A model generated the notes under the pieces. The model did not search any database and was not told the DNA's origin. It saw nothing but the letters and a program-made list of their open reading frames with translations. 64,000 bases of DNA from CAVQEG01 sp963711465 (lineage in GTDB: Bacteria; Bacteroidota; Ignavibacteria; OLB7). The translations under genes and the position numbers were made by a program. This document shows positions 20,001 through 28,305 of the stretch, in pieces (position 1 is the stretch's first letter; each line of letters starts with the position of its first letter). The stretch is taken from contig CAVQEG010000003.1 in NCBI GenBank assembly GCA_963711465.1, positions 1 to 64,000 of the forward strand, given 5' to 3'.

Positions 20001-20120
20001 GAATCGGCGGGAACGCACGCGGTGTATCTCGACGCGAGCCGCTTCCCGGCGGGCACGTATTTCTACACGCTGCGGGCGGACGGCCGCACGAAGACGAAGA
20101 GACTGACGATCGTTCGGTAG
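17055..20120 (+). CDS. Secreted cysteine-repeat protein with T9SS C-terminal sorting domain
   Basis: 1021 aa from the ATG at 17055, which follows an agaggagaag ribosome-binding sequence; a further upstream frame is rejected because the signal peptide starts here. A signal peptide ends near AVQAQP. Four repeats of about 105-130 residues follow, each opening with a Cys-Phe pair (CFTTEH, CFQLVEP, CFELVDQ, CFELVNQ) and carrying a WCFNVRNHSG-like strand and closing CC and LPEC motifs, so many disulfides are likely. A DGWQKSFLHL domain and beta-rich modules come next. The last 80 residues (STPNPTTGAATIEF to KRLTIVR) are a type A T9SS sorting domain. It is probably an exported surface protein; its ligand is unknown. 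Confidence 0.8.
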   Translation: MSTRLPVAVPVRGRVRTLLVALMALIAGSAAVQAQPEPGCFTTEHRQVQCAEFTNTNDPGWNLTFDLTNRASFIAVRAAFTGLDGVSVSPESQSFPTGVAPDSTIPVELHLTGSGAVGGDTVRIAIQLCTRLGANIDNCCYDTISVVLPNCASTSDCFQLVEPTVECHQTPNGTSYSWCFNVRNTSGTPRNRFDVMVADATIATFTFDSTLAPGAVSGRLCVPLNGAPNTTLTLTGKLCGYLERDGQRYEDCCQQQIEVRLPDCGVSNDCFELVDQRIECQQAAAGQVYIWCFKVRNHADFVATQIRIPTPDNTLDTHLFANPLQPGGLSDEICVTLPASIGRPGQQVSVGLLLCSDSLRIGANGDTTRIQHCCDGKVELQLPECGGNTGGCFELVNQELGCDSRSGSPVPMYQWCFNVRNHSGFTAGHLSAYSSNPQITIDPTETPLDPAVQPGGLSGRECLRIIGGQPGQIVQVAIVLCDSAGIHCCVDTVSLRLPECGPQGEGDCCDGWQKSFLHLTNSASSSGLTSLWGLMTIGPRPIRKVSATIIEARINGQPVPAEFTNGFIRVQPGTVSHMSEFEWGSNPPANLLAPTLFNFRMRFPPMSFNARRDTLRYCLRLRFTDDNCITCDTVLCFTRVRYRFIGLPGGLINGAPQFDDGKRQPHTSGAEPTLSGTLSPPDRGTIRINFPEPPAELGSVRYVGLAVNAVDVPIVDASATQPGFDFSAQNGSATGTFDARPGDALTLNLQYGALGDRGALEHHIVFRYVSTAMGPDTLEEEVVMLLRREDLAGGDMLTRDTVGNRTVATFAVHLENANGTKEDIHHLVIETSGSMRILAVGPTSDPSRAILEFGQTDQGARPYVGEVVGGQQVIVEPGASHGPIYLTIDGVDQELPEAPIHFMTLNAYGQVITEGDLTISNLSTVERGEVGTGAMVLMQSTPNPTTGAATIEFALPEPATSATLVVTDATGREVARLLDGEAESAGTHAVYLDASRFPAGTYFYTLRADGRTKTKRLTIVR

Positions 20121-20346
20121 GCGCGAACCGGATTTTCAGCGTTATTCGGAGCGCGCCACCCCGGCGGCCTGTCCACCGGGGAAGCAAACCAGGGGGCATG
20201 GGGAGTGCGGACATCCGCGCTCTCCGTGCCCCCGTGGTATATGAGCCAGCCCCCGCGGCTTCCGCCTCCGAAACTCCTCCCCGACTCCGCGGCGATTCAT
20301 CGCCGCGGTCGAGAACCCCGTCACCGAAGCGGAACGGCCGCGCGTG
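20121..20346. repeat. Hairpin-rich spacer at head of repeat nest
   Basis: No gene. It contains imperfect palindromes, including a 22-nt hairpin at 20287-20308 (ccgcggcgat arms) whose near copy recurs at 21032-21053. The two hairpins bracket the 35-bp tandem array and share flanking bases, so they belong to one dispersed repeat family. Confidence 0.6.
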
Positions 20347-20886
20347 GCGCTACGATGGGGTCGGTGGGCTCACGTGCGGGGCGCAACGATGGGGTCGGGT
20401 GGCATCACGTGCGGGGCGCGACGATGGGATCGGGTGGCATCATGTGCGGGGCGCAACGATGGGATCGGGTTGCGCCACGTTCGGGGCGCGATGATCGGGT
20501 CGGGTCGCGCTACGTTCGGGGCGCAATGATCGGGTCGGGTCGCGCTACGTTCGGGGCGCAACGATGGGGTCGGGTGGCATCACGTGCGGGGCGCAATGAT
20601 GGGATCGGGTTGCGCCACGTTCGGGGCGCGACGATGGGATCGGGTGGCATCACGTGCGGGGCGCAATGATGGGATCGGGTTGCGCCACGTTCGGGGCGCG
20701 ACGATGGGATCGGGTTGCGCCACGTTCGGGGCGCAACGATGGGATCGGGTGGCATCACGTTCGGGGCGCGACGATGGGATCGGGTTGCGCCACGTTCGGG
20801 GCGCGACGATGGGATCGGGTTGCGCCACGTGCGGGGCGCAACGATGGGATCGGGTCGCACTACGCGCGGGGCGCAACGATCGGTTG
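20347..20886. repeat. 35-bp minisatellite, about 15.5 copies
   Basis: Units begin at 20347, 20381, then every 35 bp to 20871. Each holds a gcgc(a/g)a(c/t)gat start, a gg(a/g)tcgggt middle and an acgt(t/g)cgggg end. Three sub-types differ at the block before acgt (tgcgcc, ggcatc, cgcgct). There are no unique spacers, so this is not a CRISPR array. Because 35 is not a multiple of 3 and stops are rare, long open frames arise on both strands; I regard them as artefacts. Confidence 0.92.
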
Positions 20887-20923
20887 CGCGGGTATTCGCG
20901 GGTGGTGCGCTCCGGCTAGTGTG

Positions 20924-20998
20924 GGGGTATCGAGTACCCACGGCGATGCCGTGGGCTAAGGGAGGGCGGCCCTCCGGGCCTTGGAGGTGAGGGAGCTT
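20924..20998 (+). repeat. 75-bp repeat, left copy of inverted pair
   Basis: The sequence contains the hairpin cccacggc-gatgcc-gtggg and a second palindrome around gggcggccctccgggcc. It matches 22229-22303 in opposite orientation at about 70 of 75 positions. The pair brackets the TonB-like gene. Short palindromic repeats of this kind are often mobilised by RAYT-type transposases. Confidence 0.85.
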
Positions 20999-21323
20999 TC
21001 TCAGAGTGGGGGCCGGCGCACCGACCCGCCTCCGCGGTGATTCATCGCTGCGGTCGAGGACGCCGCCGCCGAGGCCCCGCCTGCCACCGAAGCGGACCGG
21101 CCGCCGCCACCGCGGAGTCCGCCGGCCGGAGCTCCCTCCGCCGAAAGCCGCTGACCCGCGTCTTCGGCGAACGTGCGTCCGCTGCGAGCCGGGGTCAAAC
21201 GCGAGTCGGGGTCAATCGCGAGCGGTGCCGCGGACTTCAGTCCGGGGAGACCGGTATCTTCTCGCAACGACCCGGCGCCCGCCGGGCCGATTCGTTTTGA
21301 TCCGATGCCTTCGTTTCGACTCC

Positions 21324-22100
21324 GTGCGTACGTTACTCCTGCTACCAATTCTCCTTCTCGGAATCCTCCACGCCGCGCGTGCACAGCCGGTCGTGATCGA
21401 GGATATGCTGCTCGATGCCACTTGGGTCTCCTGCTCGGATTCCACTGAATCGCTCTTCATCTACAACGATGGACGCGCCGTCTTTGCCCGATACGATCGC
21501 GGCATGATGCTCGAGATCGGTTCGGCGCTCCTACGGGATCTTCATTCCGCCATCGACAAGGCGACCAGCCGCGTCGACACTGCCGGCCTCGACAGCTGCG
21601 CCACGCTCGGTGTCGTGCTCGCCGGACCCCGCTATCTGCTCGTCAATTCGCGACGTCCTTCAGAGCAGATGCGTGATCTCGATCGTCGCCTCGAACGGCT
21701 TCGCAACTACGGTCGGCGTCAACTCGAGCTGATCGGCAAACTCTCGTCGCGGGCCGATGCCGATGATGATACCGCCGCTGCCACCGTGGATGAGAAATCG
21801 CTTCGGGAAAACATTCGCCCATCGGATATCGCACGCGAATGGGGATGCCGCGGTCGCGTGGTAGTCGCGGTCCGCGTCGCATACGACGGTCGAATTAGAG
21901 AAGCGTTCGTCGAGGACGCGTCCGTACGTGGCAAGTGCGCTGCATTGCTTACCTCAACCGCCCTTCGGGCGGTGATGCGCAGCGCGTTTCAGCCCGCGCT
22001 CGATCGTGACGGGAAGGCGATCGCCTCGTGGCTTCGAATCGAATTCTCGTTCGGCCCCTCAGGCGCGACGTCCCGGGCGATGACCTCCCGGGGACGGTAA
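21324..22100 (+). CDS. Secreted protein with TonB-C-like domain
   Basis: 258 aa from a GTG at 21324, chosen because the signal peptide (VRTLLLLPILLLGILHAARA) starts there; the upstream frame is repeat DNA. The middle contains a charged helical segment. The last 90 residues (SDIAREWGCRGRVVVAVRVAYDGRIREAFVED to WLRIEFSFG) fit the TonB C-terminal fold, in which G-x-V-x-V-x-V-x-x-x-G-x-I strands pair. Such free-standing TonB-C domains occur in periplasmic proteins of Bacteroidota. It is bracketed by the 75-bp inverted repeats. Two cysteines in the domain may pair. Confidence 0.6.
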   Translation: MRTLLLLPILLLGILHAARAQPVVIEDMLLDATWVSCSDSTESLFIYNDGRAVFARYDRGMMLEIGSALLRDLHSAIDKATSRVDTAGLDSCATLGVVLAGPRYLLVNSRRPSEQMRDLDRRLERLRNYGRRQLELIGKLSSRADADDDTAAATVDEKSLRENIRPSDIAREWGCRGRVVVAVRVAYDGRIREAFVEDASVRGKCAALLTSTALRAVMRSAFQPALDRDGKAIASWLRIEFSFGPSGATSRAMTSRGR

Positions 22101-22228
22101 GGCTGGGCGGCGATAGGAGAGGATGGCGGGTTTGCCGGGGGCTCGGGTTCGCGGCTGGCGCGGGTCGGCGGCTTTCGGAGGAGCGCCCGCACCGGCAGAA
22201 CTCGCCGCGTCGACCCTCGCCGCTGAAC

Positions 22229-22303
22229 AAGCTCTCCCGCTTCCAAGGCCCGGAGGGCCGCCCTCCCTTAGCCCACGGCAACGCCGTGGGTACTCGATAC
22301 CCC
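22229..22303 (-). repeat. 75-bp repeat, right copy of inverted pair
   Basis: Reverse-complement partner of 20924-20998, differing by about five bases. It lies 128 bp after the TonB-like gene and about 160 bp before purK. Confidence 0.85.
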
Positions 22304-22380
22304 ACTCGATACCCCCCCCGGGCGGATCGTCGATCGCGAGAAGCGCTATTTCGGGGCGGCGGCCGCGGGTGCGGAGTGCC

Positions 22381-22448
<68 letters not shown>

Positions 22449-22461
22449 CCTTGGCTGGTCT

Positions 22462-23613
22462 ATGAGCTCTCAGGTTCCTACTCTTGGCATCCTTGGTGGT
22501 GGGCAGCTGGCGCGGATGACGGCCTACGCGGCGTTTCGGCTCGGTATGCGTGTCTACATCATGGAGAAGTTCCCGGGTTCCCCCGCCGGTGAGATCGCCC
22601 ACAAGGAAGTCGTCGGCAAGCCGGAGGATCACGATCTGCTGGTGCGCTTCGCCAGCGGCTGCAATGTCGTCACGCTCGAGAGTGAATTCATCGACGAACG
22701 GCATTTGCTGAAGATCGAACGCTCCGGGAACGTGCTGTATCCCACCGCCACGTCGGTCGCGCATATCCAGGACAAACTCGTCCAGAAGCGGACGCTCGAG
22801 GAAGCCGGAATTCCCGTCACTCCCTTCGCTGCCGTCGATTCCGTTGATGAGGCCCGAGCGTTCGGTGAACAGCACTGCTATCCGTTCGTCCTCAAGAGTC
22901 GGCGCGGTGGCTATGACGGGTACGGCAACGCCACCATCGAGTCGTCATCGGCAATCGAGACCGGCTGGGAGGCGATCGCCGGCGGCCGCAGCGACAGCGA
23001 ACTCTACGCCGAGGCGTTCGTGTCGTTCGATCGTGAACTGGCGGTGATGGTGGTGCGGTCGGTCAGCGGTGCGCTGGAACGCTACCCGGTGGTTGAAACC
23101 GTTCAGCGCAACCACATCTGCCATCTGGTGATGGCTCCCGCTCGCGTCAGCGACGATGCGCGTGATCGCGTCGTCGACTGTGCCCGCCGCGCCGTCGAAG
23201 CGATCGAAGGCGTCGGTGTCTTCGGGATCGAATTCTTCCTGTGCAGCGACGGAACCGTACTGCTCAACGAGATGGCGCCACGTCCGCACAACAGCGGCCA
23301 CTACACGATCGAAGGGTGCGTCACCTCCCAGTTCGAAAATCACATCCGTGCGATCATGGACTGGCCGCTCGGTTCCACGGCGCTCCGGGCGCCCGCGGTT
23401 TCCATGGCGAACATTCTCGGCGACGCGGAGGCGCCGGGCGTTGTTTCCGACTACGCCCGGGTGCTGTCCGACCCGCGTGCGCATCTGCACATTTACGGAA
23501 AGGCCGACTCCCGCGTCGGCCGAAAAATGGGTCACGTAACGGTCCTCGGCGAGACTGTCGAACAAACGCTCGAATCGGCGCAGCGCACTGCCGATCGCGT
23601 CAGGTTTGGGTGA
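22462..23613 (+). CDS. purK: N5-carboxyaminoimidazole ribonucleotide synthase
   Basis: 383 aa from the ATG at 22462. ATP-grasp enzyme of purine synthesis that carboxylates AIR to N5-CAIR using ATP and bicarbonate. The start TLGILGGGQLARM is the family's nucleotide-binding signature. The core has LKSRRGGYDGYGN (ATP clamp loop), ELAVMVVRS, GVFGIEFF and NEMAPRPHNSGHYT (metal/phosphate site). Size is normal. purE is not in the window. The upstream in-frame extension runs through the heptamer repeat and is rejected as coding. Confidence 0.95.
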   Translation: MSSQVPTLGILGGGQLARMTAYAAFRLGMRVYIMEKFPGSPAGEIAHKEVVGKPEDHDLLVRFASGCNVVTLESEFIDERHLLKIERSGNVLYPTATSVAHIQDKLVQKRTLEEAGIPVTPFAAVDSVDEARAFGEQHCYPFVLKSRRGGYDGYGNATIESSSAIETGWEAIAGGRSDSELYAEAFVSFDRELAVMVVRSVSGALERYPVVETVQRNHICHLVMAPARVSDDARDRVVDCARRAVEAIEGVGVFGIEFFLCSDGTVLLNEMAPRPHNSGHYTIEGCVTSQFENHIRAIMDWPLGSTALRAPAVSMANILGDAEAPGVVSDYARVLSDPRAHLHIYGKADSRVGRKMGHVTVLGETVEQTLESAQRTADRVRFG

Positions 23614-23664
23614 TATATTCCCGCTTCACAACGACAACGCACATCTCACTCCTCGATCGGATTC

Positions 23665-24036
23665 ATGATCATCGGAATTCATCACGCACAGATCACCGTA
23701 CCGCGCGACTCGGAGGACGCGGCCCGCGAGTTCTACACCGATACGCTCGAACTCGAGGAGATACCGAAGCCGGAAACGCTCGCCTCCCGCGGCGGATTCT
23801 GGTTGCAGGTCGGGGAGAACGAACTGCACGTGGGTGTCGAGGACGGCATCGACCCATCGGCCACCAAGGCACACGTCGCCCTGGAGGTCACCGATCTCAA
23901 CGAATGGCGCCACCGCCTTCGCGACAAGGGCGTCAAGATCGACAAGAGCATCCCCATTCCCGGACACGAACGATTCGAATTCCGCGACCCCTTCAACAAC
24001 CGCATCGAACTGATCCAGGTCGTCGAAGAGGAATAG
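23665..24036 (+). CDS. VOC-superfamily (glyoxalase/bleomycin-resistance-like) protein
   Basis: 123 aa. Two beta-alpha-beta-beta-beta modules with metal-ligand positions: H in GIHHAQITV, E/H in NELHVGVE, H in AHVALEV and E in RIELIQ. Family members are metal-dependent lyases, isomerases or dioxygenases, or binding proteins; the substrate cannot be told. It lies 51 bp after purK on the same strand, so it may be co-transcribed. Confidence 0.82.
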   Translation: MIIGIHHAQITVPRDSEDAAREFYTDTLELEEIPKPETLASRGGFWLQVGENELHVGVEDGIDPSATKAHVALEVTDLNEWRHRLRDKGVKIDKSIPIPGHERFEFRDPFNNRIELIQVVEEE

Positions 24037-24148
24037 ATCCGTCAATGGCGCAACGGTCGACGCAGGTGTTCGATCCTCGTATCCGAATCAGTGATGGTGC
24101 CGCCACCGCAGCGGTTACGGACCCCGGCCCGGGCGTACATTTGTTGCT

Positions 24149-26515
24149 ATGAAATCCCTTCTCCTCCTTGCGTTGACGCTCTGCGTCGTTCGTACCGCCG
24201 TTGCTCAGTCTGCTTCTCCCACCGCTCGCGATCTGATCGATCAGGATCTGCAGACCCTCGATCTGCCGCCGTTTGAATGGAACGGTCCGCCCGATCCGCT
24301 CCACGCCCGACTCGGCATCTACTTCAATCGCATTCCCGACGATTCCGTCGCCGCCATCACCGGCCGCTCCGGGAATCCACCATGGTTCGTCATCTGGCAG
24401 GTCATGCCGCATTGGTCCGCCGATCGTGCCGATATCCTCATCGGTGATACGCTCATCGGTGTCGAAGGCCGCTCCATCGGCGACTCGATCCGTGGCGGCG
24501 AGGACTATGTGAATACCGTTATTGCCGCCATGAAACCCGGCGATACCGTTGCGCTCTCCCTCTGGAAAAACGGTGCGCCACGCGTCGTCCGCGTTCCTCT
24601 CATCGGTTCCGAACGCGTTCCCATGGCGTATACCACTCCCAGGGAACTCGGCCCCGTTCGCAGCAATTCATGGCTCGCCGGAATGCTGCGGGACCACGAT
24701 CTCTTCGACTGGGCCGTTGGCATCCAGAAACAGATGCGCGTCATCGCCGATGAGGATTTCAGCACCGTGCGCTTCGCCGGTCGGCCGAACCCGTGGCGGC
24801 TCAACGCCATCACGTATCTGCACCATTTCCCGACCCGCCTCTCCGCCTACTCGCGATTGATCGACGCCGATCTCTGGAGCGGAGCCGATGATGGTCACCT
24901 GCTTCCGAACGCAATTGCCGCCGCCGCCCGCCACCTCGACGTTCCGTTCAGTCCGAATTCTCCCGAACCGCTCCCCACCTCCCGGCAGCAGCTCACCGAC
25001 TTCCTCGCGTCTGTCGATGCGGAACTCGCGACCGCTTATGCCTCCGCCGGTGACGGACTCGAACGGACCACGCGCGGACTGAAGGATCTGCTCGATCCGA
25101 ATGGCGATTGGGAATCCTCGCTCGATACCGTCCGGGATCCCGTGCAGCGCCGTCGCATGCGCAATGCCGAGGAAGATCGAATTGCAGCGCTGTTTGCCAC
25201 CGCTGATCACGTCGATCTCTCCAGAATTGCCCGCGCTGCCGCCCGACTCGTCGCGCTGGCTGATTCCAATTGGTTGCGCTCGTTCGCAGCACGGATGGTC
25301 GAACACAAAGAGACGTCGACGAGAGTCGATGGCGTCGATGGCGAAATCATCGCCGCCTGGCCGACCCCTTCCGGTATGGTCGTCGTTGGCGGGCCGGGAG
25401 CAAACAGATATTCAGGGGGTAATGTTGCCTGCATCATCGACCTGGGCGGTGACGACCGGTATGAATTGTCCCCGGCACCATACGCCCATGCACGTTTCAT
25501 CGCCGACCTCGGTGGAGACGACGTATACGACAACGATTCGGCGGGGCAGGCCGCGGGAATCGGGTGCGTGGACGTGCTTGTCGATCTGTCCGGCAACGAT
25601 ACCTATCGATCGGATCATTTCTCGCAGGGCGCCGGACTGCTTGGCGTGGGAGTGCTTGCCGATTATGGAGGCGATGATATGTACGCCGCGCATTGGGCGG
25701 CACAGGGTGCTGCATTCCTCGGGATCGGACTGCTGTATGACGGTGCCGGCGCCGATGATTACCGGGCGGGAATCTATTCGCAGGGGTTTGCCTATGCGAA
25801 GGGATTCGGAGCGCTGCTGGACGCGTCGGGCAATGACAATTATCGCGCCGGATGGGAATTTCCCGATCCGCTTGGACGCTGGCCGAATCGCGCTCACATC
25901 GCGATGTCGCAGGGATTCGGGTTCGGAATGCGACCGTGGACGATCGGCATCGGTACCAACGGCGGCATTGGCGTTCTGAGCGATCGTGCGGGCGACGATC
26001 TCTACGCATCGGATCAATTCAGCCAGGGGGGCAGCTACTGGTATGCCCTTGGCATTCTCCATGACGCGGCCGGCGCCGACCGCTACACCGCGGGACAGTA
26101 TTCGCAGGGAAGCGGAATTCACCTTTCGTTCGGAGCGCTGCTCGACGACGGCGGCGACGATATGTACGACGGCTACGCAGGGCTCGAGCAGGGCAACGCC
26201 CACGACTGGTCGAGCGGGTGCCTCGAGGATCTCGGCGGCAAGGACAGCTACCGTGCTTGGTCGGCCGCACAGGGTTCTGCATTGAACGTCGCCTTCGCGT
26301 GGTTGCTGGACCGTGGCGGAGACGACCAGTACTTCGCCCTGCGGCAGGACACGACCAACAGTCAGGGCGGCGGCAATTACAATCAGCCGCGCAAGCACGG
26401 ATCGCTCGGCCTGCTCCTGGACTTCGGCAAATCGCACGACACCTATACCGATCCCCGTATCCAGGAGGATTCAGTGACGCTGAAGGGCAATCGAGGGATG
26501 GTGGTGGATGAGTAA
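24149..26515 (+). CDS. Secreted protein: PDZ-like domain plus twelve Gly-Asp-rich beta repeats
   Basis: 788 aa. Signal peptide (MKSLLLLALTLCVVRTAVAQS), then a PDZ-like module (about 45-155; ADILIGDTLIGVEG and GDTVALSLWKNG), a helical middle (about 160-410) and, from about 425, roughly twelve repeats of 26 or so residues with consensus G-[VIL]-L-x-D-x-x-G-[DN]-D-x-Y followed by SQG. Regular D-GGDD-x-Y turns suggest a beta-solenoid with stacked Asp and Tyr and possible Ca2+ binding. One repeat carries a 27-residue insertion. I do not recognise a named family. PDZ suggests peptide binding and the repeats surface presentation. It has no T9SS tail. Confidence 0.65.
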   Translation: MKSLLLLALTLCVVRTAVAQSASPTARDLIDQDLQTLDLPPFEWNGPPDPLHARLGIYFNRIPDDSVAAITGRSGNPPWFVIWQVMPHWSADRADILIGDTLIGVEGRSIGDSIRGGEDYVNTVIAAMKPGDTVALSLWKNGAPRVVRVPLIGSERVPMAYTTPRELGPVRSNSWLAGMLRDHDLFDWAVGIQKQMRVIADEDFSTVRFAGRPNPWRLNAITYLHHFPTRLSAYSRLIDADLWSGADDGHLLPNAIAAAARHLDVPFSPNSPEPLPTSRQQLTDFLASVDAELATAYASAGDGLERTTRGLKDLLDPNGDWESSLDTVRDPVQRRRMRNAEEDRIAALFATADHVDLSRIARAAARLVALADSNWLRSFAARMVEHKETSTRVDGVDGEIIAAWPTPSGMVVVGGPGANRYSGGNVACIIDLGGDDRYELSPAPYAHARFIADLGGDDVYDNDSAGQAAGIGCVDVLVDLSGNDTYRSDHFSQGAGLLGVGVLADYGGDDMYAAHWAAQGAAFLGIGLLYDGAGADDYRAGIYSQGFAYAKGFGALLDASGNDNYRAGWEFPDPLGRWPNRAHIAMSQGFGFGMRPWTIGIGTNGGIGVLSDRAGDDLYASDQFSQGGSYWYALGILHDAAGADRYTAGQYSQGSGIHLSFGALLDDGGDDMYDGYAGLEQGNAHDWSSGCLEDLGGKDSYRAWSAAQGSALNVAFAWLLDRGGDDQYFALRQDTTNSQGGGNYNQPRKHGSLGLLLDFGKSHDTYTDPRIQEDSVTLKGNRGMVVDE

Positions 26516-26607
26516 TTTCCGGGAAACCAATGGGTAGTCGTTTCGCCGGCGATCCTTCGTATCGTTGCAGCCGATAGGACCAACGCACGTTTCAGGCGGC
26601 TCCACCA

Positions 26608-26853
26608 ATGCGCGAATCGACAAACCGTGACCTGCGCCGGACCACTACCGCGTTGATCACCGCTATGCCCACCATTACGCCGACAGAGTTGACCGTCTGT
26701 CTGCTGCTGCTCGATGGCAAGTCGACCCGGGAGATCGCTTCGGACCTCACCATCTCCCGGAGAACGGTGGACAACCATCGCTACAACATCCGACGGAAAC
26801 TCGCTGCCCCGGGAAACCTCGTGGTGGAACTGCTAAGAATTGTCGGCGAGTGA
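26608..26853 (+). CDS. Small LuxR-type HTH protein
   Basis: 81 aa. Residues 22-80 form a complete LuxR/GerE helix-turn-helix: ITPTELTVCLLLLDGKS, EIASDLTISRRTVDNHRYNI and RRKLA. No receiver or autoinducer domain precedes it, so it is either a stand-alone regulator or the end of a lost larger one. An inner ATG at 26665 would leave just the domain. It lies 120 bp from the left end of an insertion sequence. Confidence 0.7.
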   Translation: MRESTNRDLRRTTTALITAMPTITPTELTVCLLLLDGKSTREIASDLTISRRTVDNHRYNIRRKLAAPGNLVVELLRIVGE

Positions 26854-26972
26854 CCCCCACTCGCGGCAGACGACCGATCGCTCACTCACCCAAGTTCGTC
26901 CGACGAGCCCTTCCGCGATCGACTCCACAACGCAACCCGTGCAATGAAGCCCAGCGCGAAGTGCAACGACAG

Positions 26973-28305
26973 GGCTCCTTTGAGAAGTGAGTGGGTAGAC
27001 GCGATCTTCAGCGGTCGAAGTCGTCCATCCCATACCCTCAAAGGCACCGCTCGTGGAAGATCTGTTTTTTCAGGCGCTCGGACTCCGTGATCCCTGGTAC
27101 ATCGAACGCATCGAGTTCGATCCGGATCGTAAATCGCTCGACATCTACCTGAACTTCCATCGAGGCGCGAAGTTCCACTACCGAGACGAGGAGTCCGGCG
27201 TCGAAGGTGACTACGGTGCCTACGACACGCAGCTGAAGACCTGGCGCCACCTGAACTTCTTCGAACACGAGTGCCATCTGCACGCCTGGGTGCCGCGGCT
27301 GGATACGCCCGAGGGCAAACGACTGCTCACGCCGCCGTGGGCGGGCCACGGCAACGGATTCACACTGCTCTTCGAGGCACTGCTGCTACAGCTGGGCATG
27401 CACATGCCCGTGCACGCCGTCTCTCGATTGACGAACGTCTCAGATCACAAGATCTGGGCGATTCTCAACTGCTACGTCTCTGCCGCACGCGAAGCCGAAG
27501 ACTTCAGCGACGTCACCGAGGTCGGTGTCGATGAGACCTCGCTGAAGCGTGGACACAACTACATGACCATCGCCGTCGACCTCGAGCGGCGCCGCACGAC
27601 CTTCGTCACGCCCGGCAAGGACAGCGAGACGATCAAGCGCTTTGCAGAGGACCTGACGGCACATGGTGGCTCCGGCGAGAACATCCGGACCGTCAGCGCC
27701 GACATGTCGCCGGCCTACGCCAAGGGTGTCAGCGAGCATCTTCCGAACGCCGAGGTAACCTTCGACCGCTTCCACGTGCTCAAACTCGTCAACGAGGCCG
27801 TCGATCAGGTGCGTCGATCGGAAGTCAAGACCCACCCGATCCTCAAGCGCAAGCGCTACTCGTTCCTGAAGAACTGGCAGAACCTCACTCAGGAGCAGCG
27901 TGTCGAGATCGAGGAGCTCGAGCTCTCATCGCTGAAGCTCAAGACCGTGCGGGCACTGCACCTGCGCGAGAGCTTCCAGGATATCTACGAGGCCGAGACC
28001 ATCGAGGACTTCGAGCTGCTGCTCGACAAGTGGTACTTCTGGGCGACGCATAGTCGCCTGGAGCCATTCATCAAGCTGGCGAGGACCATCCGCAAGCACC
28101 GTGACGGAATCGTCCGATGGAAGCACACGCAGGTGACCAATGGCATCCTCGAAGGCTTCAACTCAATCGTGCAGGCAGCCAAGAGAAAGGCCCGTGGGTA
28201 CAGCACAATGAAAACCTTCGAGATCATCACCTATTTGCTCACCGGGAAACTCGATTTCTCGCTGCTCAACCCCAGCTATCTACCGACTTGATTTTTACAG
28301 GAGCC
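26973..28305 (+). mobile_element. ISL3-family insertion sequence
   Basis: 1333 bp bounded by imperfect inverted repeats: about 20 of 28 bases match between 26973-27000 and the complement of 28278-28305, starting with seven identical bases (ggctcct). The family normally makes 8-bp target duplications. The flanks here (aacgacag and gcgaagga) do not match, so either a flank was lost by deletion or ends were reshuffled. The right end falls inside a DUF262 gene. Confidence 0.75.
27053..28291 (+). CDS. ISL3-family transposase
   Basis: 412 aa, near full length. A DDE transposase of the IS204/IS1001/IS1096/IS1165 type: first Asp in GVDETSLKRGHNYMT, second in SADMSPAYAKG, and the Glu in NGILEGFNSIVQ. 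The zinc-binding N-terminal segment typical of some members is short here (residues 1-90 hold one ECHLH-like region). It is intact, and the ends are recognisable, so the element may still be mobile. Confidence 0.9.
   Translation: MEDLFFQALGLRDPWYIERIEFDPDRKSLDIYLNFHRGAKFHYRDEESGVEGDYGAYDTQLKTWRHLNFFEHECHLHAWVPRLDTPEGKRLLTPPWAGHGNGFTLLFEALLLQLGMHMPVHAVSRLTNVSDHKIWAILNCYVSAAREAEDFSDVTEVGVDETSLKRGHNYMTIAVDLERRRTTFVTPGKDSETIKRFAEDLTAHGGSGENIRTVSADMSPAYAKGVSEHLPNAEVTFDRFHVLKLVNEAVDQVRRSEVKTHPILKRKRYSFLKNWQNLTQEQRVEIEELELSSLKLKTVRALHLRESFQDIYEAETIEDFELLLDKWYFWATHSRLEPFIKLARTIRKHRDGIVRWKHTQVTNGILEGFNSIVQAAKRKARGYSTMKTFEIITYLLTGKLDFSLLNPSYLPT

Noticed and set aside
20347..20886. CRISPR array
   Set aside because: The entire 35-bp unit repeats with only substitutions; there are no unique spacers, no leader and no cas genes in the window.
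20198..20990. Repetitive proteins predicted in both strands of the 35-bp array
   Set aside because: All six frames stay open because of the repeat; the reading shifts each unit and no start signal exists. Treated as non-coding minisatellite.
26937..26964. REP-like fragment (tgaagcccag) left of the IS
   Set aside because: Only about ten bases match the array I units; too short to separate from chance.
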